Positions 7,881 to 15,709 of a DNA stretch of 64,000 nucleotides are shown in pieces. Source of the DNA: Desertibacillus haloalkaliphilus (lineage in GTDB: Bacteria; Bacillota; Bacilli; Bacillales; KJ1-10-99). The translations under genes were made by a program, and so were the position numbers. The notes beneath the pieces were generated by a model, which ran no database searches, had not been told where the DNA came from, and saw nothing but the letters and a program-made list of their open reading frames with translations. The stretch's first letter is position 1. Every line of letters starts with the position of its first letter. The stretch covers positions 62,001 to 126,000 of the forward strand of contig NZ_JAHPIV010000004.1 in assembly GCF_019039105.1 (NCBI RefSeq), written 5' to 3'.

Positions 7881-8837
7881 ATGAAAATTGCCATAATTGG
7901 GGCAGGAGCCGTTGGTGGTTTTTACGGCGCATTGCTTTCAAGGGCAGGGTTTGACGTTACCTTTGTCGCTAGAGGGAAACATTTAGAAGCAATGAATACG
8001 TCTGGTCTTCATGTTCACTCGTCACAAGACCAATTTACAATAAACGGAAAGTTTACGAGTGATTTCAAGGAGTTAGAAACTGCTGATTTATTATTCTTTA
8101 CCGTTAAGTCCACAGAAACAGAAGAGACAGCAAAAAAATTACGTCCGTTCTTAAAAGAAGATGCGGGTATCCTGACGCTACAAAATGGTGTTGACAATGA
8201 GGAGACCCTCGTTAACATCCTCGGTGCTAACCGCATCGTCTCAGGTTTAACGTATATATCAGCAATTATTGACAAACCAGGTGTCATTTACTCTGCGCAC
8301 CCTTTGCAAACAATTATTTTCGGAGCCCCTTCAAAAGCTAGTATGCACCATGTGCCTACATTCGCAAACGCATTAACAGAGGCTAATATCGACTATCAAA
8401 TTTCTGAATCCATCATAGTGAAAAAGTGGGAAAAACTATTATGGAATGCCACATTTAATCCATTATCAGCAGCCTCACTTGCCACTGTTGGAGATATTCT
8501 CGACGATAGACCATTACGCAAGACTGCAGAAGCTGTTCTATCAGAAGTTTTAACGATTGCAGACCGGTTAGAGATTCACCTGCAAAGAGATTGGGTCTAT
8601 CAAATTTTTTCAGCTTCAGAAATTGCTCGTAACCATAAAACATCGATGCTCCAAGATCGAGAAAAGGGTAAGGTCATGGAGGTTGAATCGCTTTGTGGGT
8701 ACTTTATTAGAAAGGGCCATGAACTAGGGGTTAGAACACCTACGATTGAAACAATATATTCCATTCTATCCTCCATAAATAAACAAACACTTGGCTCAAC
8801 TCACCAATCATTATCACATTCTACTAATTCCTCCTAA
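7881..8837 (+). CDS. 2-dehydropantoate 2-reductase family (PanE/ApbA) protein, copy 1
   Basis: NAD(P)-binding protein of 318 residues with an N-terminal Rossmann motif (GAGAVGGFYGALLSRAG) and the PanE C-terminal helical domain, including KWEKLLWNATFNPLSA, HKTSMLQDREKGK and the glutamate in EVESLCGYF. PanE proteins reduce a 2-ketoacid to a 2-hydroxyacid. The presence of a close paralogue in the window, and of aldolase and hydroxyacid-oxidase neighbours, argues for a catabolic ketoacid substrate instead of ketopantoate, but this is inference. AGAGGGGGG lies before the ATG. It closes its operon; the terminator overlaps the stop codon. Confidence 0.88.
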   Translation: MKIAIIGAGAVGGFYGALLSRAGFDVTFVARGKHLEAMNTSGLHVHSSQDQFTINGKFTSDFKELETADLLFFTVKSTETEETAKKLRPFLKEDAGILTLQNGVDNEETLVNILGANRIVSGLTYISAIIDKPGVIYSAHPLQTIIFGAPSKASMHHVPTFANALTEANIDYQISESIIVKKWEKLLWNATFNPLSAASLATVGDILDDRPLRKTAEAVLSEVLTIADRLEIHLQRDWVYQIFSASEIARNHKTSMLQDREKGKVMEVESLCGYFIRKGHELGVRTPTIETIYSILSSINKQTLGSTHQSLSHSTNSS

Positions 8838-8855
8838 ACATAGTGAGGAATTTTT
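8826..8855 (+). terminator. Rho-independent terminator after panE-like copy 1
   Basis: AATTCCTC (8826-8833) pairs with GAGGAATT (8845-8852), followed by TTTC. It overlaps the end of the gene. Confidence 0.8.
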
Positions 8856-8994
8856 CTTGTTTTATTTTTACTAGTATCGTTTAGTAAATAGAATACCATC
8901 ACACCCCCAAAAAACTGGCAATTCCCAACCATTTTCTGTTATACTAAGGGTTATTAACAATGTAGTACAGTAAAGGATTAAGGGAGAGTTTTTT

Positions 8995-10140
8995 ATGGAC
9001 ACGCCTATGTGGAAAGAAGCGGCACTCGCACGTATTACAGCGTTCTTCAAAACCAATGAAGAACAAATATTAACTCACTGGTTAGGACAAGCGCGAATCC
9101 ATGAGGGAGACCCTTATTACGAAGAGATTATTAAAAATGGGAAACGTACATTTCAATTAGTCTATGACTATATTAAACATCGCGACACCGATCAAATCAT
9201 TGAACTAACCAAGAAAATTGCCAGTGAACGGATACAAGCTAATGTAAATATTAGTGAATTTGTTCATAACATTAATTTAGGCCGTTCGTTAGTCGTTGAT
9301 GCCCTATCCCACTCCTTACTTTCACGCCACGATATAAGTGAAGGGATATTCATAGTCAATGAATTGTTTGACTCTTACCTTTATTATGCTGTGAGGGAAT
9401 ATACAAAACAAAAGGATTCGATTATATATGAAAAAAATAAATTTATCCAAGAAATGCATTCTGATCGCTTGACCGTATTAGGACAAATTGCGTCGAGTTT
9501 TGCCCATGAATTTCGCAATCCACTAACATCAATACATGGTTTTATCTCATTACTAGAACAAAAATATGGAAAAGTGGATGAAGATAATCGTTTTTATTTC
9601 CAGGTTATTGATCGTGAAATCGAGCAATTAACAAAGAAAATCAACGAATTTCTATATTTGTCAAAAGTAAAGAGACATGACGATGAGATTGAGACATTCG
9701 ACTTGTCTGAAATCGTAAGAGAAATGATTGACTTTATGTATCCACGTTTTGTAGATGAACAAATTACAGTAAACGTTGATATTAATGAAGGTTGTTTAGT
9801 ACAAGGCATTATCGAGGAGTTAAAACAGGTTGTCTTAAATATCATTAATAATGCGGTCGAGGTTCTCACACACATCAATCGAGAGCGGGTTATAGATATT
9901 ACCTTATCACATACGGAGACCTCGATTTCATTGGTTATTGCTAATAATGGAGAAGAGATCCCGACCCACTTACTAGAAAACATCTTTGAACCGTTTATAA
10001 CAACAAAAGAGTTAGGTACGGGGCTAGGGCTATCCGTCGTTAAACAGATCATTGAAAAGCATAACGGAAAAATCGACGTTGATTCTACCCATAAACATAC
10101 TAGCTTTACCATTGATTTTGAACCTGCAGATAATAATTAA
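8995..10140 (+). CDS. Orphan sensor histidine kinase (Spo0-type phosphorelay-like)
   Basis: Cytoplasmic sensor kinase of 381 residues without membrane segments. Residues 1-150 form an all-helical input domain that resembles the RsbR/HisK_N type. The HisKA domain has the phospho-accepting His171 in SSFAHEFRNPLTSIHGF, a sequence typical of Bacillus KinA-E kinases. The HATPase domain has the N box NIINNAVEVL, a D/G1-like segment IANNGEEIP and the G2 box GTGLGLSV. No response regulator is adjacent, so it probably feeds a distant partner such as Spo0F; that is inference. AAGGGAGAG precedes the ATG. Confidence 0.88.
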   Translation: MDTPMWKEAALARITAFFKTNEEQILTHWLGQARIHEGDPYYEEIIKNGKRTFQLVYDYIKHRDTDQIIELTKKIASERIQANVNISEFVHNINLGRSLVVDALSHSLLSRHDISEGIFIVNELFDSYLYYAVREYTKQKDSIIYEKNKFIQEMHSDRLTVLGQIASSFAHEFRNPLTSIHGFISLLEQKYGKVDEDNRFYFQVIDREIEQLTKKINEFLYLSKVKRHDDEIETFDLSEIVREMIDFMYPRFVDEQITVNVDINEGCLVQGIIEELKQVVLNIINNAVEVLTHINRERVIDITLSHTETSISLVIANNGEEIPTHLLENIFEPFITTKELGTGLGLSVVKQIIEKHNGKIDVDSTHKHTSFTIDFEPADNN

Positions 10141-10152
10141 ATCAAAATATAA

Positions 10153-10180
10153 AGTTGACGGTAATTTTATTATGTAAACT
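10153..10180 (+). repeat. dif-like sequence with intact right arm
   Basis: The right arm TTATGTAAACT (10170-10180) is identical to the XerD-side arm of Bacillus subtilis dif as I recall it. The 6-base centre is ATTTTA, and the left arm AGTTGACGGTA matches the inverted right arm at 7 of 11 positions. The match to the recalled 28-bp dif is 18 of 28. One exact 11-base match on either strand of 64 kb is expected by chance roughly 0.1 times, so this may be accidental. Confidence 0.3.
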
Positions 10181-10213
10181 GAGATGGTCATATATAAATA
10201 TGTAGTTAAAAAA

Positions 10214-10238
10214 GGAGCCGAGTTCACGGCTCCTTTTT
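10214..10238 (+). terminator. Rho-independent terminator after the sensor kinase
   Basis: GGAGCCG (10214-10220), loop AGTTCA, CGGCTCC (10227-10233), then TTTTT. The stem is preceded by an A run, so it may act in both directions. Confidence 0.9.
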
Positions 10239-10325
10239 CCTAACCACTGCTTCTTTCGTATCAGCTTTAAGCTCTAGGGTCGAAACGATTTTACTTTTTC
10301 AGAGACACCCCATTTACCTGAGATT

Positions 10326-10520
10326 TCAACTTAGCAATTTAATCGAGCGAATAAATTGTTCAATGTTATCACCTCGGGAGGATAGACGAAAACAAAATCT
10401 TCGAAACCTGTTTAATACGAAAGAATCTTTTTGGTTAGTGAGAAAAGCAATGTTTGCTTCCTCGCTACTTATCATATCCGGATTATAGAAAAACATACTC
10501 TTTTTTAAAAGAAAATATTG
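10326..10520 (-). pseudogene. C-terminal remnant of an unidentified protein
   Basis: An open minus-strand frame of 64 codons ends in NRFRRFCFRLSSRGDN and then IEQFIRSIKLLS. It has no start with a ribosome site. The pattern of FRLS.., a short loop and IEQ.I..L resembles the ends of fold-type I aminotransferases (MocR- or HisC-like), but the resemblance is weak and the identification is only a suggestion. Confidence 0.3.
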
Positions 10521-10591
10521 TCAAGTTAAAATCGGATAATATTTGTGCACTGAGGGATACCAAAGAGAGAAGCGAAAATGAGGAGGTACAC

Positions 10592-10843
10592 ATGGCAAAC
10601 GAAGAATTATCCTATATGGAACGAATGGAAAAGTTGTATGTTTTAAAAGAAACGCAACAGTTGCTTTTGCAGAAATTAGGAGAATTAAAAGAAAACAACG
10701 AACCACACGACTCAGTTGAAGACGATCTACGAAAGATTGAGCAAGAAATTGATCTCTATACAGGTGGCATTCCAGCAGAAGAGGCCCAAGGGTTAATCAA
10801 TGAATCCTTAATTAACCCCGCAACGTTAATGGAAGGTGAGTAA
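10592..10843 (+). CDS. Small coiled-coil protein of unknown function
   Basis: An 83-residue acidic protein starting MANEELSYMERMEKLYVLKE. It has a long predicted coiled-coil (heptad-like leucines in ETQQLLLQKLGELKENN and DLRKIEQEIDLYTGG) and a tail AEEAQGLINESLINPATLME. The ATG at 10592 is chosen because GAGGAGG ends 5-6 bases upstream; the open frame continues upstream to 10454 without a better start. I do not recognise the family. It is followed immediately by a terminator, so it is monocistronic. Confidence 0.7.
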   Translation: MANEELSYMERMEKLYVLKETQQLLLQKLGELKENNEPHDSVEDDLRKIEQEIDLYTGGIPAEEAQGLINESLINPATLMEGE

Positions 10844-10873
10844 ACGTCCACGAATATTCTTGGGCGTTTTTTT
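10843..10873 (+). terminator. Rho-independent terminator after the small coiled-coil gene
   Basis: AACGTCCA (10843-10850) pairs with TTGGGCGTT (10860-10868) with one G-U pair, running into a seven-T tract. Confidence 0.8.
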
Positions 10874-10906
10874 GATATTAGTTTACCATAATTCCATTAT
10901 GTAATC

Positions 10907-11989
10907 TTAGTCTAATAAGGAAACCGCTTTTTTCTTCATATCTTTTTGGACGTGTGCATAAATTTGGGTCGTTGCCACAGATTCATGCCCAAGTAAATTT
11001 TGAACTGTTAACACATCGACACCGCGATAGACAAGCTCTGTTGCAAAGCTATGGCGTAACTTATGGGCAGTAATAGGCTTATACGCTAGAAAAGGTAAAT
11101 GCTTTTTGGCTCGTTTAATGTGACGCTGAATCATTTTTTGAATCGCATTAATGGTTACGTTATTTTTATATGCTTTCGTTGTAAAGTCAAAGCCGATAAA
11201 CAAGGACTCTTCTGCATGTTTAGGTCTTGCATAATTAGGAATGGATTGTACGTACTCATCAATCATTTCCAACGTTCCCTCACTTAATGGAATGGTACGC
11301 TGTTTGTTTCCTTTACCTGTTACGGTTATTTCCTTGTCAATGCGATTTAAATCCTTCACTCGTATACGGCAAAGCTCTGATATTCGTACTCCCGTCATAA
11401 TCAGCATATGAATGATCGCCACATCCCTTTTTTTAAATCGTTCATGGAAGGGGCGCTGGCGTATCGTTAATCCTTCATCCGATAAAATAAAGGAAAGTAG
11501 TTCGGTATATTCATCCCTCTGCAAATAAATCGGATCTCGTTTTGCTACTTTCGGTCGTTCAATACCTTCAACTGGGTTCGTAGAGACCAAATTCCGTTGC
11601 TTTAAATAATCAAATAACGATTTAAGCGCCGATAGTTTTCGGTTAACTGTTTTTGCATTGTTCTCAGCATAAAGAGAGAGGTGTTGAATGTAATTTTCAA
11701 CGCCTTTTTGATCAATTTCAATAAAATCGTCCAATGAGATCTCACTCATCTGTAGATCTTTTTCACCAGTGGCATGCTTTACGTAATCAAAGAAATATTT
11801 ATAGTCATACAAATAGCGTTGAATCGTAGCTTTTGAGAAACCAAGAGCAATGCGGCTCATGATGTAATCTTGAATAAAAGAGGGCATTTCTATTAAATAG
11901 CGATACTCATCCTGAATATGATCGGGTATCGCTAGTTGTTGATTGTGTTCATTTTGCTTTTGTTCGTTAAGTTTTGCAAATATTGACAT
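10907..11989 (-). CDS. Tyrosine recombinase, XerS-like
   Basis: Site-specific recombinase of 360 residues. The N-terminal core-binding (SAM-like) domain spans about residues 30-140, and the catalytic domain carries all active residues: Arg202 (GVRISEL), Lys226 (GKGNKQR), His309 and Arg312 (HKLRHSF), His335 (LLGHES) and the nucleophile Tyr344 (TTQIYAH). Length and the N-terminal MPSFIQDYIMSRI segment resemble single-recombinase XerS-type proteins more than XerC/XerD (about 300 residues). There are no phage or plasmid genes next to it. A 36-bp inverted repeat lies 31 bp upstream of its start and a dif-like half-site lies about 0.7 kb beyond its 3' end, so it may be a stand-alone Xer relative or a leftover of a mobile element. 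Confidence 0.88.
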   Translation of the reverse strand: MSIFAKLNEQKQNEHNQQLAIPDHIQDEYRYLIEMPSFIQDYIMSRIALGFSKATIQRYLYDYKYFFDYVKHATGEKDLQMSEISLDDFIEIDQKGVENYIQHLSLYAENNAKTVNRKLSALKSLFDYLKQRNLVSTNPVEGIERPKVAKRDPIYLQRDEYTELLSFILSDEGLTIRQRPFHERFKKRDVAIIHMLIMTGVRISELCRIRVKDLNRIDKEITVTGKGNKQRTIPLSEGTLEMIDEYVQSIPNYARPKHAEESLFIGFDFTTKAYKNNVTINAIQKMIQRHIKRAKKHLPFLAYKPITAHKLRHSFATELVYRGVDVLTVQNLLGHESVATTQIYAHVQKDMKKKAVSLLD

Positions 11990-12019
11990 TGCCGTTCCAC
12001 CTCACACAAATCGCAGATT

Positions 12020-12055
12020 AATAGTTCCATGAAATATATGTTTCATAGAACTATT
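12020..12055. repeat. 15-bp inverted repeat with 6-bp spacer upstream of the recombinase gene
   Basis: Arms AATAGTTCCATGAAA (12020-12034) and TTTCATAGAACTATT (12041-12055) differ by one pair and flank TATATG. Two imperfectly symmetric arms around a 6-8 bp centre are the architecture of tyrosine-recombinase core sites. It could equally be an operator or hairpin for the recombinase gene, which starts 31 bp away. Confidence 0.65.
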
Positions 12056-12136
12056 ATATGAAAATTAGAATTAAAATGGAAGGGAGTTGTTCGATAACTT
12101 TCAATTAACTAATGAGAGTAGGAGCCTATTAAAATA

Positions 12137-12222
12137 TCAAAAATAGGAACGATATATACCTTTGTTTCAAAAATCAATCCTCATTTTTGATGAAAGAAAG
12201 CATTTCAATTCCTCACTTTTGA
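12137..12222 (+). promoter_or_regulatory. Repeated TCAAAAAT motif upstream of the TRAP operon
   Basis: Four copies of an 8-mer occur: TCAAAAAT at 12137-12144 and 12167-12174, and inverted as ATTTTTGA at 12183-12190 and ACTTTTGA at 12215-12222. The last two sit in the longer direct repeat TCA(T/C)TTTTGATG, 32 bp apart. This suggests a transcription-factor binding region for dctPQM; the factor is unknown. Confidence 0.45.
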
Positions 12223-12298
12223 TGTATGAATAAAAACGTACAAACTGTAAAATAACAATTAACTAAATATTCAAAAAAATATATAAGGGGGATTTATA

Positions 12299-13330
12299 AT
12301 GACCAGATCAAAAATCTTGTATTTTGCACTATCTGTTTCTTTCTTGATTTTTCTAACTGCATGTGGAAGTTCTTCAGATGATGTCAGTGCTGAAGGAGGA
12401 AGTAATCAAAATGATGATGAAATCAAAATTACCCTTGCTCACATAGCACCTGATCAACACTCCTATACGTTAGGTATAAACGAATTCATAGAGGCTGTTG
12501 AGGAAGAAACGGATGGAAGAGTAACATTTGAAGTATTCGGTAATGGGCAAATTGGAGGTGAAAGAGAAGTCGTTGAGCAAGTTTCATCAGGCTCAATCGA
12601 TATGACTATGGCTACATCAAGTCCCACTGCTGGGTTCTCAGAAAACTTAGCTGTCCTAGAATTACCTTTCCTCTTTGAGAACTTAGAACATGTGTATGCT
12701 ACATTGGATGGTGAAATTGGTAAAGAGATCTTAGAGGAATTAGCAGAAGCTAACTTGAAAGCCTTTTCATTCTGGGAAAGAGGGTTTAATCACTTCGGAA
12801 ACAATGAACGTGAGGTTACACATGTAAATGATATGGAAGGGTTACAAGTTCGATCCGCTGAAAATGATGTATCAGTAGAAACATATCGGGCACTAGGAGC
12901 GGATCCTACTCCGATTGCTTGGCCTGAAGTATACACTTCCTTACAACAAGGTGTGGTTTCAGGATTGGATAACGGGATTGGTGTACTTGAAACAACGGGT
13001 GTTCACGAGGCGCTAGATTACCTTAGCTTAACAGAATTTTTCTATACTTCAGCAGTTTTAATGATGAACCAGGATACATTCAACTCTCTTCCTGCAGATA
13101 TCCAGGAAGTATTTGAGAGGTTAGGTAAGGAGTACGCCCATAGACAACGAGAAATAAATCAGGAACTAGAACAAAAGCAACTCGCGAGCATGGAGGAACA
13201 CGGGATTATCGTCACTGCAAACTCTGAAATTGATACCGATTCTTTTAGAAACCGCATGAGCGGAGTGTACGATCAATTCGAAGATCGTTTTGGTAACTAT
13301 GTTGAAAGAATAAGAAATGTAGAATACTAA
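12299..13330 (+). CDS. TRAP transporter solute-binding lipoprotein (DctP family)
   Basis: Extracytoplasmic receptor of a tripartite ATP-independent periplasmic transporter. An N-terminal signal with lipobox LTAC (residues 19-22, FLTACGSSSDD) anchors it as a lipoprotein. The mature part has the DctP pattern: ITLAHIAPDQHSYTLGI, FGNGQIGGEREVVEQVSSGSIDM, LPFLFEN, GLQVRSAEND and PTPIAWPEVYTSLQQGVVSGLDNG. The arginine in LQVRSAEN is the one that usually binds the substrate carboxylate. It is the first gene of dctP-dctQ-dctM. The substrate is unknown; a carboxylic acid is likely. AAGGGGGA lies before the ATG. Confidence 0.92.
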   Translation: MTRSKILYFALSVSFLIFLTACGSSSDDVSAEGGSNQNDDEIKITLAHIAPDQHSYTLGINEFIEAVEEETDGRVTFEVFGNGQIGGEREVVEQVSSGSIDMTMATSSPTAGFSENLAVLELPFLFENLEHVYATLDGEIGKEILEELAEANLKAFSFWERGFNHFGNNEREVTHVNDMEGLQVRSAENDVSVETYRALGADPTPIAWPEVYTSLQQGVVSGLDNGIGVLETTGVHEALDYLSLTEFFYTSAVLMMNQDTFNSLPADIQEVFERLGKEYAHRQREINQELEQKQLASMEEHGIIVTANSEIDTDSFRNRMSGVYDQFEDRFGNYVERIRNVEY

Positions 13331-13342
13331 TTAATTATTTTG

Positions 13343-13374
13343 AAGAGGTGAGTACGGATATGTTCTCACTTCTT
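13343..13374 (+). promoter_or_regulatory. Intercistronic hairpin after dctP
   Basis: AAGAGGTGAG (13343-13352) pairs with CTCACTTCTT (13365-13374) between the receptor gene and the membrane genes. Such hairpins commonly protect the abundant binding-protein mRNA or attenuate downstream expression. Confidence 0.6.
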
Positions 13375-13429
13375 TATTCATTAAGAACTTCTTATATAAA
13401 CTTTTGGAACTTTAAGAGAGGTGTGTTCA

Positions 13430-13933
13430 ATGTGGAAAAGAAGTATAGCACATTTGAATCGAACAATTGAAAACATAACTTGTGTTCTCCTTGTCATTAT
13501 GGTCTTGCTAGTATTCATTCAAATTGTATCACGAGCTGCTTTTGGATCATCGTATGCATGGACTGAAGAAATAGCCCGATTTTTAATGATTTGGATCACG
13601 TTTTTAGGTGCTAGTGTTGCTTTTCAATATGGCAGTCATATCAGCATTGACTTTTTTATAAGCAAATTAAAACACAGGATAGCAAAATGGGTACAACTTA
13701 TCGCGTCATTAGCGATTGTCACATTCCTATTAATCTTGTTAGTGAAAGGATATCAAATCATTGAGACTTCTATGATTCAACGTTCCGCGTCATTACGAAT
13801 TCCTATGGGGTATGTTTATACGATCATGCCAATCAGTGCCGTTCTTATGCTGATGAATGTCATAGACGTCTCAATCAAAGTATTTCGAATTCACCCAACA
13901 GATATAAGCAAAGCTGAGAAAGGGGAGACATAA
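13430..13933 (+). CDS. TRAP transporter small permease (DctQ family)
   Basis: A 167-residue protein with four hydrophobic segments, the DctQ topology. Family motifs are VFIQIVSRAAFGSSYAWTEE (the E in WTEE is highly conserved), IARFLMIWITFLGASVAF and IPMGYVYTIMP. It forms the membrane subunit with DctM and takes solute from the lipoprotein receptor. A GTG at 13421 is open, but AGAGAGGTG ends about 7 bases before the ATG at 13430, which is therefore chosen. It is 4 bp from dctM. Confidence 0.9.
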   Translation: MWKRSIAHLNRTIENITCVLLVIMVLLVFIQIVSRAAFGSSYAWTEEIARFLMIWITFLGASVAFQYGSHISIDFFISKLKHRIAKWVQLIASLAIVTFLLILLVKGYQIIETSMIQRSASLRIPMGYVYTIMPISAVLMLMNVIDVSIKVFRIHPTDISKAEKGET

Positions 13934-13937
13934 ACAA

Positions 13938-15212
13938 ATGATAACTTTACTGTTTATTTTATTATTGGTTTTATTCGTTATCAATGTCCCGATTGCATTC
14001 GCATTGGGATTATCAACCATAACTGTTTTTTGGTTGAGTGGTGATATTCCATTAATGGTATTGCCGCAACGAATGTTTGCAGCTTTAGATTCCTTCCCTT
14101 TAATGGCAGCTCCCTTTTTTATACTTGCTGGGAAATTAATGGAACATGGTGGTATTTCCGTCCGCCTAGTAAATTTCGCCAAAAGTCTTGTTGGACAAAT
14201 GAAAGGTGGGCTAGCCCATGTTTCTATCATCACATGTATGCTTTTCGCTGCTTTGTCTGGATCAGCGGCTGCAACTACAGCAGCTGTAGGTTCGATTCTC
14301 ATTACAGCAATGGTAAAAGAAGGTTATGATCGTAACTTTTCATCTGCCATCCAAGCAGCTGGGGGCACTACAGGTATCGTTATACCACCAAGTGTTCCAC
14401 TGGTATTGTATGGGGTTGCAGCTGGCGCCTCTATTAGTGATTTATTTATCGCAGGGATTATCCCCGGACTATTAATTGGACTATCTTTAATGGTTGTTGC
14501 TTTTATCATTTCACATGTTAAAGGATATGGCAGTAACCTTGAAAAGACTAGTCTTAAGAAGATTCTAGTGTCACTAAAAGAGTCGCTTTTCGCATTACTT
14601 ATGCCAATTATTATCTTAGGTGGTATTTATGGGGGAATTTTTACACCAACAGAAGCTTCTGTAGTTGCCGTGGTTTATGGGTTTTTAATTGGCATTTTTG
14701 TCTACCGTGAACTTTCTCTAAGTGTTATGAGAAGAATTTTAATCGAATCATCAATTACTTCATCCGTTATTTTACTTGTTATTTCGACAGCCTCTATCTT
14801 TGGAATGTTGCTCACGAGAGAACAAGTTCCTCAATCGTTTGCTAACCTTTTTGCCACTTTAGATTTGTCGCCAATCATTATTATTTTATTGATTAACCTT
14901 TTCCTTCTGATTGTTGGTACCTTTATGGAAACGATTGCATCCATAATTATTCTTACGCCGATTTTATTACCTGTGGTAACAATGATAGGGATGGACCCGG
15001 TTCATTTTGGCATAATCATGGTTGTTAATCTCTCAATCGGATTAATTACCCCTCCTGTTGGTATTAATTTATTTGTCGCTTCCCAGGTTGGTCAAGCGAA
15101 GTATGAAGGTGTTGTTCGGGCGATATTACCATTCTTACTGATGATGATGATAAACATTTTAATCATCACATTCGTACCAATCTTAAGTGTTGGTATATTA
15201 GAGATGTTTTAG
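13938..15212 (+). CDS. TRAP transporter large permease (DctM family)
   Basis: A 424-residue integral membrane protein with about 12 segments, the DctM/ion-transporter superfamily subunit that drives import with an ion gradient. Typical blocks are FPLMAAPFFILAGKLMEHGG, SGSAAATTAAVGSILI, GGTTGIVIPPSVPLVLYGVA and GLITPPVGINLFVASQV. The PPSVP and TPPVG hairpins are hallmark substrate and ion sites. It closes the dctPQM operon. A PanE-like reductase and the sigma-54 activator follow after a 500-bp structured gap. Confidence 0.93.
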   Translation: MITLLFILLLVLFVINVPIAFALGLSTITVFWLSGDIPLMVLPQRMFAALDSFPLMAAPFFILAGKLMEHGGISVRLVNFAKSLVGQMKGGLAHVSIITCMLFAALSGSAAATTAAVGSILITAMVKEGYDRNFSSAIQAAGGTTGIVIPPSVPLVLYGVAAGASISDLFIAGIIPGLLIGLSLMVVAFIISHVKGYGSNLEKTSLKKILVSLKESLFALLMPIIILGGIYGGIFTPTEASVVAVVYGFLIGIFVYRELSLSVMRRILIESSITSSVILLVISTASIFGMLLTREQVPQSFANLFATLDLSPIIIILLINLFLLIVGTFMETIASIIILTPILLPVVTMIGMDPVHFGIIMVVNLSIGLITPPVGINLFVASQVGQAKYEGVVRAILPFLLMMMINILIITFVPILSVGILEMF

Positions 15213-15709
15213 GTTTAATAGTTTCCGTTACGAGTATAATGACCACTAAGCAACCCACTTTAAATGACATCTCTCACCATTCATCAAATTGATTTCGAAA
15301 TGGAAGTTTTGTAAATAAAGGTAAATAATCATAAAGAACTAATCCATTAATCCTGCACAGGCAGAATTAATGGATAAATAGATTAAGGAGTCTGTTTCCT
15401 TTGAGAAAATGAATGATCTCACGTGTTAAAGGCCGTTTAACAACAAAAAAGCTGTTGAACGGCCTATTTCTTTACTTTTCAGTATGAACCAGACCCAAAT
15501 TCAATTATTTCTTATACGAGAGATTAACAATCACAATATAGGATAACAGGGCTATATTAAGAATTTATCTTGGTAGCCCTTTATCCTATGAGAACATAAT
15601 AATACACTTTATTGTTTTAATATTATAAATATTTAAATATATCTCTTTATTTTTACTGATAAATCAGAGATAATTTATATATATTTAACAAACTCAAGGG
15701 GGCGATGAA
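15213..15709 (+). other. 497-bp non-coding region with four hairpins
   Basis: No gene was recognised. Inverted repeats are: 15343-15374 (TCCATTAAT-C-CTGC with GCAG-A-ATTAATGGA); 15430-15465 (AGGCCGTTTAACAAC with G(C)TGTTGAACGGCCT); 15538-15589 (ATAGGATAACAGGGCTA with TAGCCCTTTATCCTAT, one bulge); and 15640-15672 (TATCTCT with AGAGATA), close to the panE-like start. Only the second has a following T-rich stretch and is the likely terminator of dctPQM. Confidence 0.6.
15430..15475 (+). terminator. Probable terminator of the dctPQM operon
   Basis: A near-perfect 15-bp stem, AGGCCGTTTAACAAC (15430-15444) with the complementary strand ending at 15465, is followed by ATTTCTTTAC. The T tract is interrupted, so efficiency is uncertain. 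Confidence 0.6.

Larger units (their letters stand above)
10141..10591. other. Intergenic region with terminator, dif-like site and decayed coding sequence
   Basis: This 450-base gap holds the dif-like sequence at 10153-10180, the kinase terminator at 10214-10238 and a decayed minus-strand reading frame at 10326-10520, all listed separately. On the minus strand at about 10208-10330 there are further short frame-broken peptides (for example VEISGKWGVSEKVK, then in another frame KIVSTLELKADTKEAVVRKK) that look like coding remnants which I could not identify. Confidence 0.5.
11990..12298. other. Divergent intergenic region between recombinase and TRAP operon
   Basis: This 309-base AT-rich gap holds the inverted repeat at 12020-12055 on the recombinase side and the TCAAAAAT-type repeats at 12137-12222 on the TRAP side. 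No coding sequence was recognised, and no GG-N10-GC sigma-54 promoter was found here. Confidence 0.6.

Noticed and set aside
9594-10112. Long minus-strand open frame of 172 codons inside the sensor kinase gene
   Set aside because: It is antisense to well-supported kinase domains, has no ribosome site and an unnatural composition.
12223-12298. A -24/-12 promoter upstream of dctP
   Set aside because: No GG-N10-GC arrangement was found between the repeats and the start codon.
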